From: VFMC01 sp044238435
GTDB taxonomy: Bacteria; Actinomycetota; Acidimicrobiia; Acidimicrobiales; Ilumatobacteraceae
Reading direction: 5' to 3'
NCBI GenBank assembly: GCA_044238435.1
Contig: JBIIDH010000008.1
Location: 1-55,910, forward strand
DNA: 55,910 nucleotides
Of this stretch, positions 47,901 through 55,061 are shown one piece after another. A program made the position numbers and the translations under genes. Each line of letters begins with the position of its first letter. The first letter of the stretch is position 1. Below the pieces are notes generated by a model. It was given only the letters and a program-made list of their open reading frames with translations. It ran no database searches and was not told where the DNA came from.

Positions 47901-47976
47901 GCCGATCGTGTTCGCCCGCAGCGATGCCGACGTGTTGCTGACCGAACTCGATGCCGCGCTGGCGCGACTGGGCTGA
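44959..47976 (+). CDS. Three-domain APH-like / M23 / class III aminotransferase protein
   Basis: A 1005-residue protein with three joined domains. Residues about 20-420 are an aminoglycoside-phosphotransferase/choline-kinase fold, with catalytic HHDANDYN (207-214; HxDxxxxN intact) and IDFGD (Asp227). Residues about 430-590 are an M23 peptidase-like domain with zinc motifs HLGID (His436, Asp440) and HVHVQ (His527, His529). Residues about 600-1005 are a class III aminotransferase (VNSGSEATELALRIARTVTG, IADEVQVGFGRVG, Lys847 in LGKPMGNG), resembling the AGXT2L/ETNPPL phospholyases that act on phosphoethanolamine or phosphohydroxylysine. A kinase plus phospholyase in one chain could phosphorylate then eliminate an amino alcohol (inference). 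No signal peptide. Confidence 0.88.
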   Translation: MTGDVFAQPPPRFAEADVAAGLRVDFGLSGTLTPLDSERDLNLRLAGPDGEWVVKVANAAEHPATLDLQHRVLDHLARVDPALPVPRVWHTIDGAPAARWASDQGEHLVRCVTWLPGGPLATVARTEALDRHLGRTLGRLSAALAGFGHPAAHRPDFLWNLDRAQDVRPWTADIADPADRAVVERGFDRHLRRVVPLLPALRAAVVHHDANDYNVLADGDAVTGLIDFGDMLVARQVNELAVALAYALLDQADLVAVARRVVGGYVAEFVLDERELQVLFDLVVARLAMSVTISSHRARDFADNDYLLVSQAPALRLLRRLMAVRPEFWHFVARDAAGLTPVPRHDAVVAWMHSPECRPGPVLPFDLTRTGRMLLSLADGAPGTEHAADPVAYEAWLRDELHARGAEVGVGAYDEDRSCYQGDQFRTDAPEPRSVHLGIDLFIDADTPVRAMLPGTVLSVVDNDAAYDYGPTVVLQHEAGDAGPFWVLYGHLSRRTLTTVRPGQHVEAGDVVGFIGDHTVNGGWSPHVHVQVMTDLLVDDEGVFNGNFEGAGEPSRMSIWRSIVPDANALIRLAPETFTQPAPPTDELLAARRAHLGPSLSISYRRPLTIVRGEGAYLVDATGRGFLDCVNNVCHVGHAHPYVVGALARQAAVLNTNTRYLHPLIGRYAERLTALFPDPLRVVYFVNSGSEATELALRIARTVTGRRDVVAVDWGYHGNTAAAIEVSAYKFNRKGGAGKADHVHLAELPDPYRGRFGADVPDAGERYAESVRDAHPAPAAFIAESISGCGGQVVFPQGYLAAAYAHARATGALCIADEVQVGFGRVGAAMWGFELQGVVPDIVTLGKPMGNGHPLAAVVTTTEIAAAFANGMEFFSTFGGNPVSCAVGMAVLDVIEGEGLQARANDVGRMLLDGFVDLQGRHQAIGDVRGEGMYLGVDLVVDRATRQPATALAADVANALRDRGVLVSTDGPADNVLKIKPPIVFARSDADVLLTELDAALARLG

Positions 47977-47982
47977 GCCCGG

Positions 47983-49020
47983 TCAGGTCTCGACGAAGCG
48001 CCGAACGGCGATGATACGGCTGGCCGGCGGGAGCGGGCCTTCGCGCACCACGTCGCCGGGCCGCGGCGCGTGCACCCAGCGGGTGGGGCTGATGGCGATG
48101 CCCACATGGCTGATGACGCTGGGGTTGCGACTCGAGTACATGAACACGAGATCGCCTGCCTTGATGGGCTCGACCGTCCAGTCGACGGCGCGGCCCTGCT
48201 TCGACTGGGCGAGGCTCTGGTGCGTCAAGTTGACGCCGATCTGCTTGTAACTGGCCAGGGTGAGGCCCGAGCAGTCGAACGTGTCGGGACCGGCGGTGAA
48301 GAACTGGTACGGCTTGCCCACCTGGGCCTTGGCGAACGCGACCACGGTGTCGATGGGCGTGGCCGCCGGTGCCGGCGCAGGAGGCGCCGTGGTCGCCGGG
48401 GCCGTCGCTGCCGGCACGGTGGTGGCCGGCACGGTGGTTGGTGGGACAGTGGTGGCCGGGACCGTGGTGGCCGGGACCGTGGTGGCCGGGACCGTGGTGA
48501 GGGGCGGTGCCGCCTGCACCGGCGTGGCGCCGGGGGGCAGCAGCAGGGTGTCGCCGGGGCGCAGCACTGCGTCGAGCGTGATGCCGTTCAGCTTCAGGAT
48601 CGCTCCGTACTTCAGGCCGTACCGCTTGGCGATGCCGAGAATGGCATCGCCCGTCTGCACGGTGTACGTCACGGGGGTCTGTGCAGCACGAGCGGGCGTG
48701 GTCGTTGCCGCTGGCGTCGTGCCGCTCGTCGCAGGCGCAGCGGGCGTGGCCTTGGTCGAGAGCTTGGTGGTGGGCACCTTCAACACATCGCCCGGGTACA
48801 ACGGGCTGGTGGGGGTGAGCTGGTTCACCGTCAGCAGGTCGCGGAAGCCGACGTTCAGCTTCTTGGCGATGCCGAGCAGGTAGTCGCCGGGCTGCACCGT
48901 GTACTCGGTGGAGGCCTTACGGCCAGCGGCAACACTGCTCGCTGCCTGCACAGGGGCAGCGATGGGGAGGAGAAGGCACAGGGCAACAGCCGCTGTCGCA
49001 CACAGCGTGATTCGGCGCAC
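47983..49020 (-). CDS. Secreted LysM - NlpC/P60 cell-wall hydrolase
   Basis: A 345-residue exported peptidoglycan hydrolase. After a signal peptide (ITLCATAAVALCLLLPIAAPVQA) come two LysM modules, each starting YTVQPGD / YTVQTGD and ending LYPGDVLKVP / LRPGDTLLLPP, joined by Thr/Ala/Pro linkers. A third linker of TTVPA repeats (encoded by 15-base tandem repeats) leads to the NlpC/P60 domain with the catalytic Cys in FDCSGLTLASY and His in VISHVGIAI. It would cut stem peptides during growth or division. The GTG at 49020 has no ribosome-binding site; GATACT lies 5 bases upstream, so the mRNA could be leaderless. It is convergent with the fusion gene. Confidence 0.92.
   Translation of the reverse strand: MRRITLCATAAVALCLLLPIAAPVQAASSVAAGRKASTEYTVQPGDYLLGIAKKLNVGFRDLLTVNQLTPTSPLYPGDVLKVPTTKLSTKATPAAPATSGTTPAATTTPARAAQTPVTYTVQTGDAILGIAKRYGLKYGAILKLNGITLDAVLRPGDTLLLPPGATPVQAAPPLTTVPATTVPATTVPATTVPPTTVPATTVPAATAPATTAPPAPAPAATPIDTVVAFAKAQVGKPYQFFTAGPDTFDCSGLTLASYKQIGVNLTHQSLAQSKQGRAVDWTVEPIKAGDLVFMYSSRNPSVISHVGIAISPTRWVHAPRPGDVVREGPLPPASRIIAVRRFVET
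48408..48500. repeat. 15-base tandem repeat inside the NlpC/P60 gene
   Basis: About six near-identical copies of a 15-base unit (GTGGTGGCCGGGACC on the plus strand) encode the TTVPA-type linker. The three copies at about 48459-48503 are identical; those on the left have diverged (GGC for GGG, one TTGGTGGGAC variant). The unit is a multiple of three, so gain or loss changes linker length without a frameshift. Confidence 0.8.
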
Positions 49021-49070
49021 GGAGGAGTATCGGCCGCGACCCGCGCGAACTTGAGTGATTCTTGACCGGG

Positions 49071-51092
49071 TCAGCTGTCGAGGTCGGGGCGGCCCGAGCC
49101 GGTGAGCGTGAGGACACCCTCGACGAACATCGGTGAACCCGACAGATCGACCGTGCGTTCGTCGAACGAGCGACTGGTCTCGTAGGTGGACGCCCCCGCG
49201 GCATGCATGTCGGCGGTGAGGGCGGCCTCGGTGGCGGCCGTGGCCGCGGTGAGGGCGTCGTCGAGCGATGTGTGCATCGACGGGGTGGGGCCGGCGTGCA
49301 CCAGGTACTGGCCGATCTGCGGTGCGCTGATGGTGCACGTGCGGGTGATGCGCACCCGTCCGACCACTGCCCCGACGGCGTTGGCCACCCCCGCATGGAC
49401 CGGCACCACGGCCTCGGTGCCCAGTAGGTGGGCGACCGACGGGTAGTAGGCGTGGGCCGAGGCGCCGAGCGCCACCAGTGGTACGTCGAGGCCGATGTCG
49501 ACCCGTACCGCGGTGAAGCGGCGGTCGAGTGCCGCCTGCACCAGGGCCGTGGCCACGGTGCCCCCTGGCTGTCCGTCGTACTGGAACGCTGCAGCGAGCA
49601 CGGCCTCGGCCGAGCGGCGCACCAGCGTGTCGATGGTGAGCCGGGCCACGCCGGCTGCGTCGTCGGCGATGGGTCGGCCGAGTCGGTCGCGGCGACGGGC
49701 GAACACGGTGGCGCCCAACTCGGCGATACGCGGGTCGAACGTGCGCTGGATCCCCAGCACGTGGCTGGCGTCGGTGGGGGTGAAGCCCGCCAGTCGCAGC
49801 ACACCGCGGCGCACCAGTCGGTCGACGGCACGTCGTGCGGTGGCGTTGGTGATGATGCCGGTGGCGGGGGCGATGTGCCCGCCCATCGCGTCGAGCACCT
49901 TGCGTTCCGCTGGTTCGAGACCGGCTGGCCAGGTGTCGGGGTGGGCCGCCAGCAGGACCAGACCGTCGGTGTCGGCCGGGGTGTCGGCGGCCACCTGGCG
50001 CTCGAGCATCGCCGTCAGCCAGTCGTGTTCGCTGGCCGCAAGGCTGCACAGCGGCACGATGCGGCGTGGCCCGATGAGCAGCACGGGCCCGGCGGCGCGG
50101 TCGTCGTGGCGCACCTCGCTGTCGCCGCCGAGGCCGTGGGTGAACATGGCAACGGCAGCCACCATCGTCTGGTGCCCGCCCACCGTCGCGCCCTCCTGGC
50201 TGACGGTCGGCGCGCCGGCGCGCAGCACGGCGATGTCGGTGGTGGTGCCACCGATGTCGGAGATGATGGCGTCGTCGAGGCGGGTGAGGTGAGCCGCACC
50301 CACCAGGCTGGCGGCCGGCCCCGACAGGATGGTCTCGATCGGGCGCTCGCTCACGAAGGCTGCCGACACGAGTGAACCGTCGCCGCGTACCACCATCACG
50401 GGGGCGTGGATGCCCCGCTCGACGAGGGTTCGTTCGGTGGTGGCGACGAGGTCGTGGATGATGGGCACGAGGCGGGCGTTCAGCACCGCCGTGACGGCAC
50501 GCTTGGGTCCGTTCAGCTTCGCCGAGAGTTGGTGGCTGCAGCTCACCGGCTTGCCCGTGCGGGCGCGCACCAGCGTGGCGGCCGCCAGTTCGTGCTCGGG
50601 GTTGCGCACGCTGAACTGGGCGGTGACGGCGAAGCCGTCGACCCGGTCGGCCACGTCGTCGAGCCACACACCGAGTGCGTCGAGGTCGAGCGGTGCACAG
50701 GGCGAGCCGTGCGAATCGTGTCCGCCGGCCAGGAACACGGCCGGGTCACCGGCGAGCGCCTCGGCCAGGCCGGCCCGTTCCAGGACCGCCTCGTCGAAAC
50801 CGACGATGACGGCGCCCACCGGTCGGCCGCGGCCCTCGACCAGGGCATTGGTGGCCAGCGTGGTCGACAACGACACGAGTTCGATGCGTGCCGGTTCGAC
50901 GCCCGCCTCGTGGAGCACGGCGTCGATGGCGCCGAGGATGCCGATTGCCAGGTCGTGGTGGGTGGTGGGCGATTTGGCGGTGGCCACCACCGTGGAGGTT
51001 GCCTCGTCGTACACGACTGCGTCGGTGAACGTGCCCCCCGTGTCGATACCGAGCAGGAGTGAGCGACTGGGGGTGGGGGTCGATGAGGTCAT
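49071..51092 (-). CDS. HyuA-like hydantoinase/oxoprolinase ATPase subunit
   Basis: A 673-residue protein of the HyuA/acetone-carboxylase-beta/5-oxoprolinase family. The N-terminal Hydant_A_N domain shows LLLGIDTGGTFTDAVVYDE; the hydantoinase_A core has VSLSTTLATNALVEGRGRPVG, ILSGPAASLVGAAHL, IISDIGGTTTDIAVLRAG (second phosphate motif) and the C-terminal GLDVPLVALGASAHAYYP. Such subunits use ATP to open or activate cyclic amides or ketones, usually with a HyuB partner. No HyuB gene is in this window; the gene stands alone between the NlpC/P60 gene and a divergent VOC-bicupin gene. Confidence 0.9.
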   Translation of the reverse strand: MTSSTPTPSRSLLLGIDTGGTFTDAVVYDEATSTVVATAKSPTTHHDLAIGILGAIDAVLHEAGVEPARIELVSLSTTLATNALVEGRGRPVGAVIVGFDEAVLERAGLAEALAGDPAVFLAGGHDSHGSPCAPLDLDALGVWLDDVADRVDGFAVTAQFSVRNPEHELAAATLVRARTGKPVSCSHQLSAKLNGPKRAVTAVLNARLVPIIHDLVATTERTLVERGIHAPVMVVRGDGSLVSAAFVSERPIETILSGPAASLVGAAHLTRLDDAIISDIGGTTTDIAVLRAGAPTVSQEGATVGGHQTMVAAVAMFTHGLGGDSEVRHDDRAAGPVLLIGPRRIVPLCSLAASEHDWLTAMLERQVAADTPADTDGLVLLAAHPDTWPAGLEPAERKVLDAMGGHIAPATGIITNATARRAVDRLVRRGVLRLAGFTPTDASHVLGIQRTFDPRIAELGATVFARRRDRLGRPIADDAAGVARLTIDTLVRRSAEAVLAAAFQYDGQPGGTVATALVQAALDRRFTAVRVDIGLDVPLVALGASAHAYYPSVAHLLGTEAVVPVHAGVANAVGAVVGRVRITRTCTISAPQIGQYLVHAGPTPSMHTSLDDALTAATAATEAALTADMHAAGASTYETSRSFDERTVDLSGSPMFVEGVLTLTGSGRPDLDS

Positions 51093-51121
51093 GGAATCGG
51101 TGGGGGCTGTCCCGGGGGGCG

Positions 51122-51131
51122 AGGCTAGCGT
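51122..51131. promoter_or_regulatory. Overlapping divergent -10 elements (hyuA-like and VOC-bicupin genes)
   Basis: Plus-strand TAGCGT (51126-51131) ends 8 bases before the ATG at 51140. Minus-strand TAGCCT (51127 down to 51122) faces the hyuA-like gene whose ATG is at 51092, giving a leader near 22 bases. The two share the TA at 51126-51127 within a GCTAGC palindrome, the same design as at 36725-36734. Confidence 0.5.
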
Positions 51132-51139
51132 CGGCCGTC

Positions 51140-52267
51140 ATGGGCGACCTGACCGAACTCCAGCAGCTGCCGTCGGGGCCGGTGCGCGGTGCACAGGTGG
51201 TGCTGCCATGTACCGACCTGTCGCCCACCATCACCTTCTTCACCCAGCGCCTCGGGTTCCGGGTCGATGCCATCTTCCCGGCCGACAGCCCGTCGGTGGC
51301 CGAGCTGTCGGGCCACGGCCTGAGCCTGCGTCTGCAGCCGGGCGATACGTCGCAGGCCGGCCGTCTGCGATTGTTGTGCGCCGATCCGGTTGCGTTCGGT
51401 GAGGGCGACACCGAGTTGGTCGCTCCCAACGGCACCCTGGTCCACCTCGTGCCGGCCGACCCGGGCGTCGTGCTGCCGCCAATCGCCCAGTCGCTGGTGG
51501 TGAACCGGGCCGGCGAGGCATCGTCATGGGGTGTCGGCCGTGCTGGCATGCATTACCGCGACGTCATCCCGGGCCGACAGGGCGGCCGGTTCATCGGCTC
51601 GCACATCCGCATCCCCACCGGGGGCCCCGTACCCGACTACGTGCACTACCACAAGGTGCGTTTCCAGATGATCTACTGCTACCGGGGCTGGGTGCGCCTC
51701 GTGTACGAGGACCAGGGCGAGCCGTTCATCCTCAACGCCGGCGACTGCGTACTGCAGCCGCCCGAGATCCGCCACCGGGTGCTCGAGAGCGGCGACGGCC
51801 TCGAGGTGATCGAACTGGGCTGTCCCGCCGAGCACGAGACCCTTGCCGACCACGACATCGCCCTTCCCACCGGGCGGGTGCTGCCCGAGCGGGTGTTCGG
51901 CGGCCAGCGCTACGTGCGCCACATCGCGGCCGAGGCCGACTGGCACCCATGGCGCCACGCCGGCTTCATGTACCGCGACACGGGCATCGGCGCCGCCACC
52001 GAGGGCCTTGCTGCCGCACGGGTGGCACGGCCGACGGCCGGCACCACCCATACCGAGCGGGGCGTGCACGACGCCGAGTTCGTGTTCGGCTTCGTGCTCG
52101 AGGGCGGGGTGACGCTCGAGTGCGACGGGCACGAGCCATTCGCTCTGGTGGCGGGCGACACCTTCGTGGTGCCCGCAGGCATGCCTTACCGCTTCGCCGA
52201 CTGCACGGCCGATCTCGAACTGCTCGACGTCACGCTGCCCGACGTCGTGCCGCTCGCTTCTCCGTAG
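51140..52267 (+). CDS. VOC - bicupin fusion protein
   Basis: A 375-residue protein. Residues about 10-110 resemble a VOC/glyoxalase module (VVLPCTDLSPTITFFTQRLGFRVD, split below 20: TDLSPTITFFTQRLGF; ELVAPNGTLVHLVPA). Residues about 150-250 are a cupin with the HxH pair in YVHYHKVRFQMIYC and the later His in PPEIRHRVLE. Residues about 290-370 are a second cupin (FVFGFVLEGGVTLECDG, AGDTFVVPAGMPY) lacking the HxH pair in the usual place. The first cupin therefore probably holds the metal. Domain order suggests a dioxygenase or isomerase, or a sensor. Leaderless-looking start at 51140. Confidence 0.8.
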   Translation: MGDLTELQQLPSGPVRGAQVVLPCTDLSPTITFFTQRLGFRVDAIFPADSPSVAELSGHGLSLRLQPGDTSQAGRLRLLCADPVAFGEGDTELVAPNGTLVHLVPADPGVVLPPIAQSLVVNRAGEASSWGVGRAGMHYRDVIPGRQGGRFIGSHIRIPTGGPVPDYVHYHKVRFQMIYCYRGWVRLVYEDQGEPFILNAGDCVLQPPEIRHRVLESGDGLEVIELGCPAEHETLADHDIALPTGRVLPERVFGGQRYVRHIAAEADWHPWRHAGFMYRDTGIGAATEGLAAARVARPTAGTTHTERGVHDAEFVFGFVLEGGVTLECDGHEPFALVAGDTFVVPAGMPYRFADCTADLELLDVTLPDVVPLASP

Positions 52268-52284
52268 CGCGCGATGATCGCCCG

Positions 52285-52668
52285 GTGAGCGACGCGCCGA
52301 AACTGCCCCATCCCTTCGCCGATCTTGTCGGCTTCGAGGTCGAGACGTTCGACGTGGGAAGGGCGGTGGCTCGCCTCGTGATCGGGCCCGACCACATGAA
52401 CCCGCACGGGGTGGTGCACGGTGCGGTGCTGTTCGCGCTCATCGACACGTCGATGGGTGGTGCCGCGATGTCGACGCTCGAGACCGGCCAGCGACCGGCC
52501 ACCATTGAGGTGCAGGTGCGGTTCCTGCGCCCTGCACTGGCCGGGGTGCTCACCTGTGAGACGACTGTGGTGAAGCCGGGCAGCCGGGTGGTGCACCTCG
52601 AGTCGCGTGTGTTCGGCGACGACGGCAAGATGGTGGCCACCGGCAGCGGATCGTTCGCCGTCCTCTGA
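52285..52668 (+). CDS. PaaI-type hotdog-fold thioesterase
   Basis: A 127-residue single hotdog domain. HMNPHGVVHGAVLFALIDTSMG is the PaaI/YbgC-like signature: the Asn/Gly of the loop and the Asp at the start of the long helix act in thioester hydrolysis. ATIEVQVRFLRPALAG and VVHLESRVFGDDGKMVATG complete the fold. It would hydrolyse (hydroxy)aryl or acyl-CoA. The GTG start at 52285 is 17 bases after the VOC-bicupin stop; GATGAT lies 6 bases upstream. It is convergent with the FAD hydroxylase of an aromatic-degradation operon, a sensible functional neighbour. Confidence 0.9.
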   Translation: MSDAPKLPHPFADLVGFEVETFDVGRAVARLVIGPDHMNPHGVVHGAVLFALIDTSMGGAAMSTLETGQRPATIEVQVRFLRPALAGVLTCETTVVKPGSRVVHLESRVFGDDGKMVATGSGSFAVL

Positions 52669-52682
52669 CGGTCGGGCGTCAG
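52665..52682. terminator. Stem-loop between convergent thioesterase and FAD hydroxylase genes
   Basis: CTGACG (52665-52670) and CGTCAG (52677-52682) form a 6-bp stem with a GTCGGG loop covering both stop codons. Possible bidirectional terminator without T-tract. Confidence 0.35.
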
Positions 52683-54127
52683 CGCACCATGAGCAGGGCG
52701 GGCGGCGGGGGACAGGAGGCCCCGGCCGACAACAGGTAGCGGTCGGGGCGCACCACGGCCACGTCGCTCCCGGCCCGGTCGAGCAGCTCGTCGTACCCGG
52801 TCAGCAACGCGGCGCCGAGATCGGCCCAGGCCGCAGCCCCGGTGCTGTGCAGCAGTTGTTCGCTGCGTGCGACGACGGCGAACCGCTGGCCCACCACGTC
52901 GTCGAACCGTGTGCCGTCGACCGTCACCTGCACCGCTGGGCGGCCACCACCGTCGAGCACCAGTGGGCTGGCACCGAGCGCCGGCATCGGGGCGCCGTCG
53001 TTGCGCTGTTCGCGCTGCTCGGGCGTCTGGGCGGCACGGGCGGCCAGCATCGACTCGTCGCGGCCGGCCGCCACGGCGCGGTCGGTGGTGCAGATGAGCC
53101 GACCGAACCCCACCGCCGACTCGATGATCGAGCGCACATGCGGGTCGCGTTCGGCCTGGTAGGTGTCGAGCAGTGCCGGGTGGGCGCCCTGCACCACGGC
53201 ATCGAGCTTCCACGCCAGGTTCGCGGCGTCGCGCATGCCCGAGCACATGCCCTGGCCGAGGAACGGTGGCATCTGGTGCGCGGCGTCGCCGGCCAGCAGC
53301 ACGCGGCCGCTGCGCCACTGCTGGGCGATGAGTCCGTGGAACGTGTACACGGCGGCTCGTTCCACCGTCACCGTCGTCGGGTCGACCCAGGGGGCGAGCA
53401 GGTCGTCGATCACCTCGGGGCGCTGGATCCACTCGGGGTCTTCGCCCGGTAACAGCATGAACTCGAAGCGGAAGCGCGGCACCGGCATCGGCACCAGCGT
53501 GTGCGGTCGGGCGGGGTCGCACACCTGCAGGGTGACGCTGCAGGGCTCGACCGAATCCGGGTGGAGGATCAGGTCGAGCACCAGCCACGGTTCCTCGAAC
53601 TGCAGGTCGTCCATCGTCATGCCGAGCAGACGTCGAGCTGTCGACCGGGCACCGTCGCACGCGACGACCCACGACGCCTGCACGGTGGAGCCGTCGTCGA
53701 GGCCGAGCGACACCTCGTGCTCGGACTGATCGATCGACACGACGGTGGTGCCGAGGCGCACATCGGCACCGTGGCGGATGGCGGCAGCGCGTAGCGGTCG
53801 CTCGAGGCCGGGTTGGAAGAACAGTTGCGACCCGGGCCAGCCCGATGGCGAGGTGGGGGCGGAGCGCATCGACAACAGCACCTGGCGGTCGGCAGTGAGG
53901 AAGTCCATGCCCGCGTTGACCCGGATCGACGAGGCGATCTCGTCCATGCAGCCGACCTCTTGGAGGATGCGTGCGATCTCGCCGTCGAAGTGGGCGGCGC
54001 GCGGCAGTGCGAACAGGTCGACGTCGCGCTCGAGCACGATGGTGCGCAGGCCGCGTCGGGCAGCGAGGGCGGCGAGGGTGCAGCCCACCGGGCCGAACCC
54101 GATGATGGCGAGGTCGACGGCGGTCAT
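52679..54127 (-). CDS. FAD-dependent aromatic hydroxylase (MhpA/PheA-like)
   Basis: A 482-residue class A flavoprotein monooxygenase. The FAD motif LAIIGFGPVGCTLAALAARRG starts the protein, the DG motif appears as VVACDGARSTARRLLG, and the second FAD site as GRVLLAGDAAHQMPPFLGQG followed by MCSGMRDAANLAWKL. The C-terminal thioredoxin-like extension of the MhpA type is present. It would hydroxylate a phenolic ring with NAD(P)H. The ATG at 54127 comes one base after the stop of the extradiol dioxygenase gene, so it is the third gene of an FAH / dioxygenase / hydroxylase operon. Confidence 0.92.
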   Translation of the reverse strand: MTAVDLAIIGFGPVGCTLAALAARRGLRTIVLERDVDLFALPRAAHFDGEIARILQEVGCMDEIASSIRVNAGMDFLTADRQVLLSMRSAPTSPSGWPGSQLFFQPGLERPLRAAAIRHGADVRLGTTVVSIDQSEHEVSLGLDDGSTVQASWVVACDGARSTARRLLGMTMDDLQFEEPWLVLDLILHPDSVEPCSVTLQVCDPARPHTLVPMPVPRFRFEFMLLPGEDPEWIQRPEVIDDLLAPWVDPTTVTVERAAVYTFHGLIAQQWRSGRVLLAGDAAHQMPPFLGQGMCSGMRDAANLAWKLDAVVQGAHPALLDTYQAERDPHVRSIIESAVGFGRLICTTDRAVAAGRDESMLAARAAQTPEQREQRNDGAPMPALGASPLVLDGGGRPAVQVTVDGTRFDDVVGQRFAVVARSEQLLHSTGAAAWADLGAALLTGYDELLDRAGSDVAVVRPDRYLLSAGASCPPPPALLMVR

Positions 54128-54128
54128 C

Positions 54129-55061
54129 TCAGCGGAGTGCGGCCCAACCGGCCTGGAGCGTGTCGAGGTCGGTGGGGGCGATGAACTCGGCGGGCATCGC
54201 CGGACCCCAGACATGGCCGATCTGCGACGGCAGGAACGGGGTGCGGCCGGTGGCGTCCCAGGCCTCGTCGTCGTCGATCTGGTCGAGGTCGCTGTACAGC
54301 TCGATGAACGAGCCCGACGGGTCGTGCAGGTACCAGTAGAAGTTCGAGCCGATGAAGTGGCGACCGAACCCCCAGGCCTGCCGCTGAGCGTCGACACGGA
54401 GCATGGCCGTGGCGGCGTGACCGACGTGATCGACGTCGTCGCACTCCCACGAGTAGTGCTGCAGCAGCGGCACGGGCGAGTTCACCAGGCCGACGTTGTG
54501 GTGGTCGAACGAGCAGCGCAGGAACGAGATGATGCCCGGGAACTCGTCGGTCGGCTTGAAGCCGAGTCCATCGACGAGCAGCGCCCGGGTGCCGGCGAGG
54601 TCGGGGGTGCCGATGACCAGATGGCCGAGGCGGCGCGGTGGGCGTGGCGACTGGGTGACCGCAGCGGCGCGGGCGTTGCGGCGGATGTTCACCCCCGGGC
54701 GGTTCTCGACGGCGGCCGGCCCGACGGCGTGCTGCACGAACGGCGCCGCCACCTCCACCCGGAACGTCACCTCCGTGGCCGGGTCGACCACGGAGAGCAC
54801 GCCGTCGGAGTGGCGCGGCTGCAGGCCGTGCGCGGTGAGCCGGGCAGCGATGTCGGTGAGCGTGGCGTCGTCGGTGGCGCCGATGCGCACCTCGAGCAGT
54901 CGCCGGAAGGCGTGGTGGTCGACGACGAGCTGGGTGCCGGCGTCGGTGCCGGCGAATCCGCCGTTGCCATCGCTGGTGAGGCCGAGTTCGCCGTAGAACG
55001 AACCGAGGGCCTGCGGGTCGGGTACGCCCACCCGCATCGAGAGCAGGCGGTGCAGGCCCAT
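54129..55061 (-). CDS. Type I extradiol ring-cleavage dioxygenase
   Basis: A 310-residue two-module VOC dioxygenase. The C-terminal module carries the Fe(II) triad: His in RRLGHLVIGTPD, His in PLLQHYSWECDD and Glu in GSFIELYSDLDQ. FDHHNVGLV and GRHFIGSNFYWYLHDPSG are further signature stretches of the catechol/biphenyl-2,3-diol 1,2-dioxygenase group. The N-terminal module (LLSMRVGVPDPQALGSFYGE) is the non-catalytic repeat. Its ATG overlaps the FAH gene stop (TGATG). It should open a catechol made by the neighbouring hydroxylase. Confidence 0.9.
   Translation of the reverse strand: MGLHRLLSMRVGVPDPQALGSFYGELGLTSDGNGGFAGTDAGTQLVVDHHAFRRLLEVRIGATDDATLTDIAARLTAHGLQPRHSDGVLSVVDPATEVTFRVEVAAPFVQHAVGPAAVENRPGVNIRRNARAAAVTQSPRPPRRLGHLVIGTPDLAGTRALLVDGLGFKPTDEFPGIISFLRCSFDHHNVGLVNSPVPLLQHYSWECDDVDHVGHAATAMLRVDAQRQAWGFGRHFIGSNFYWYLHDPSGSFIELYSDLDQIDDDEAWDATGRTPFLPSQIGHVWGPAMPAEFIAPTDLDTLQAGWAALR

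Noticed and set aside
47973..47986. CTGA...TCAG hairpin between the fusion gene and the NlpC/P60 gene
   Set aside because: Convergent genes ending in TGA automatically give TGA...TCA, so a 4-bp pairing is expected by chance and there is no longer stem.
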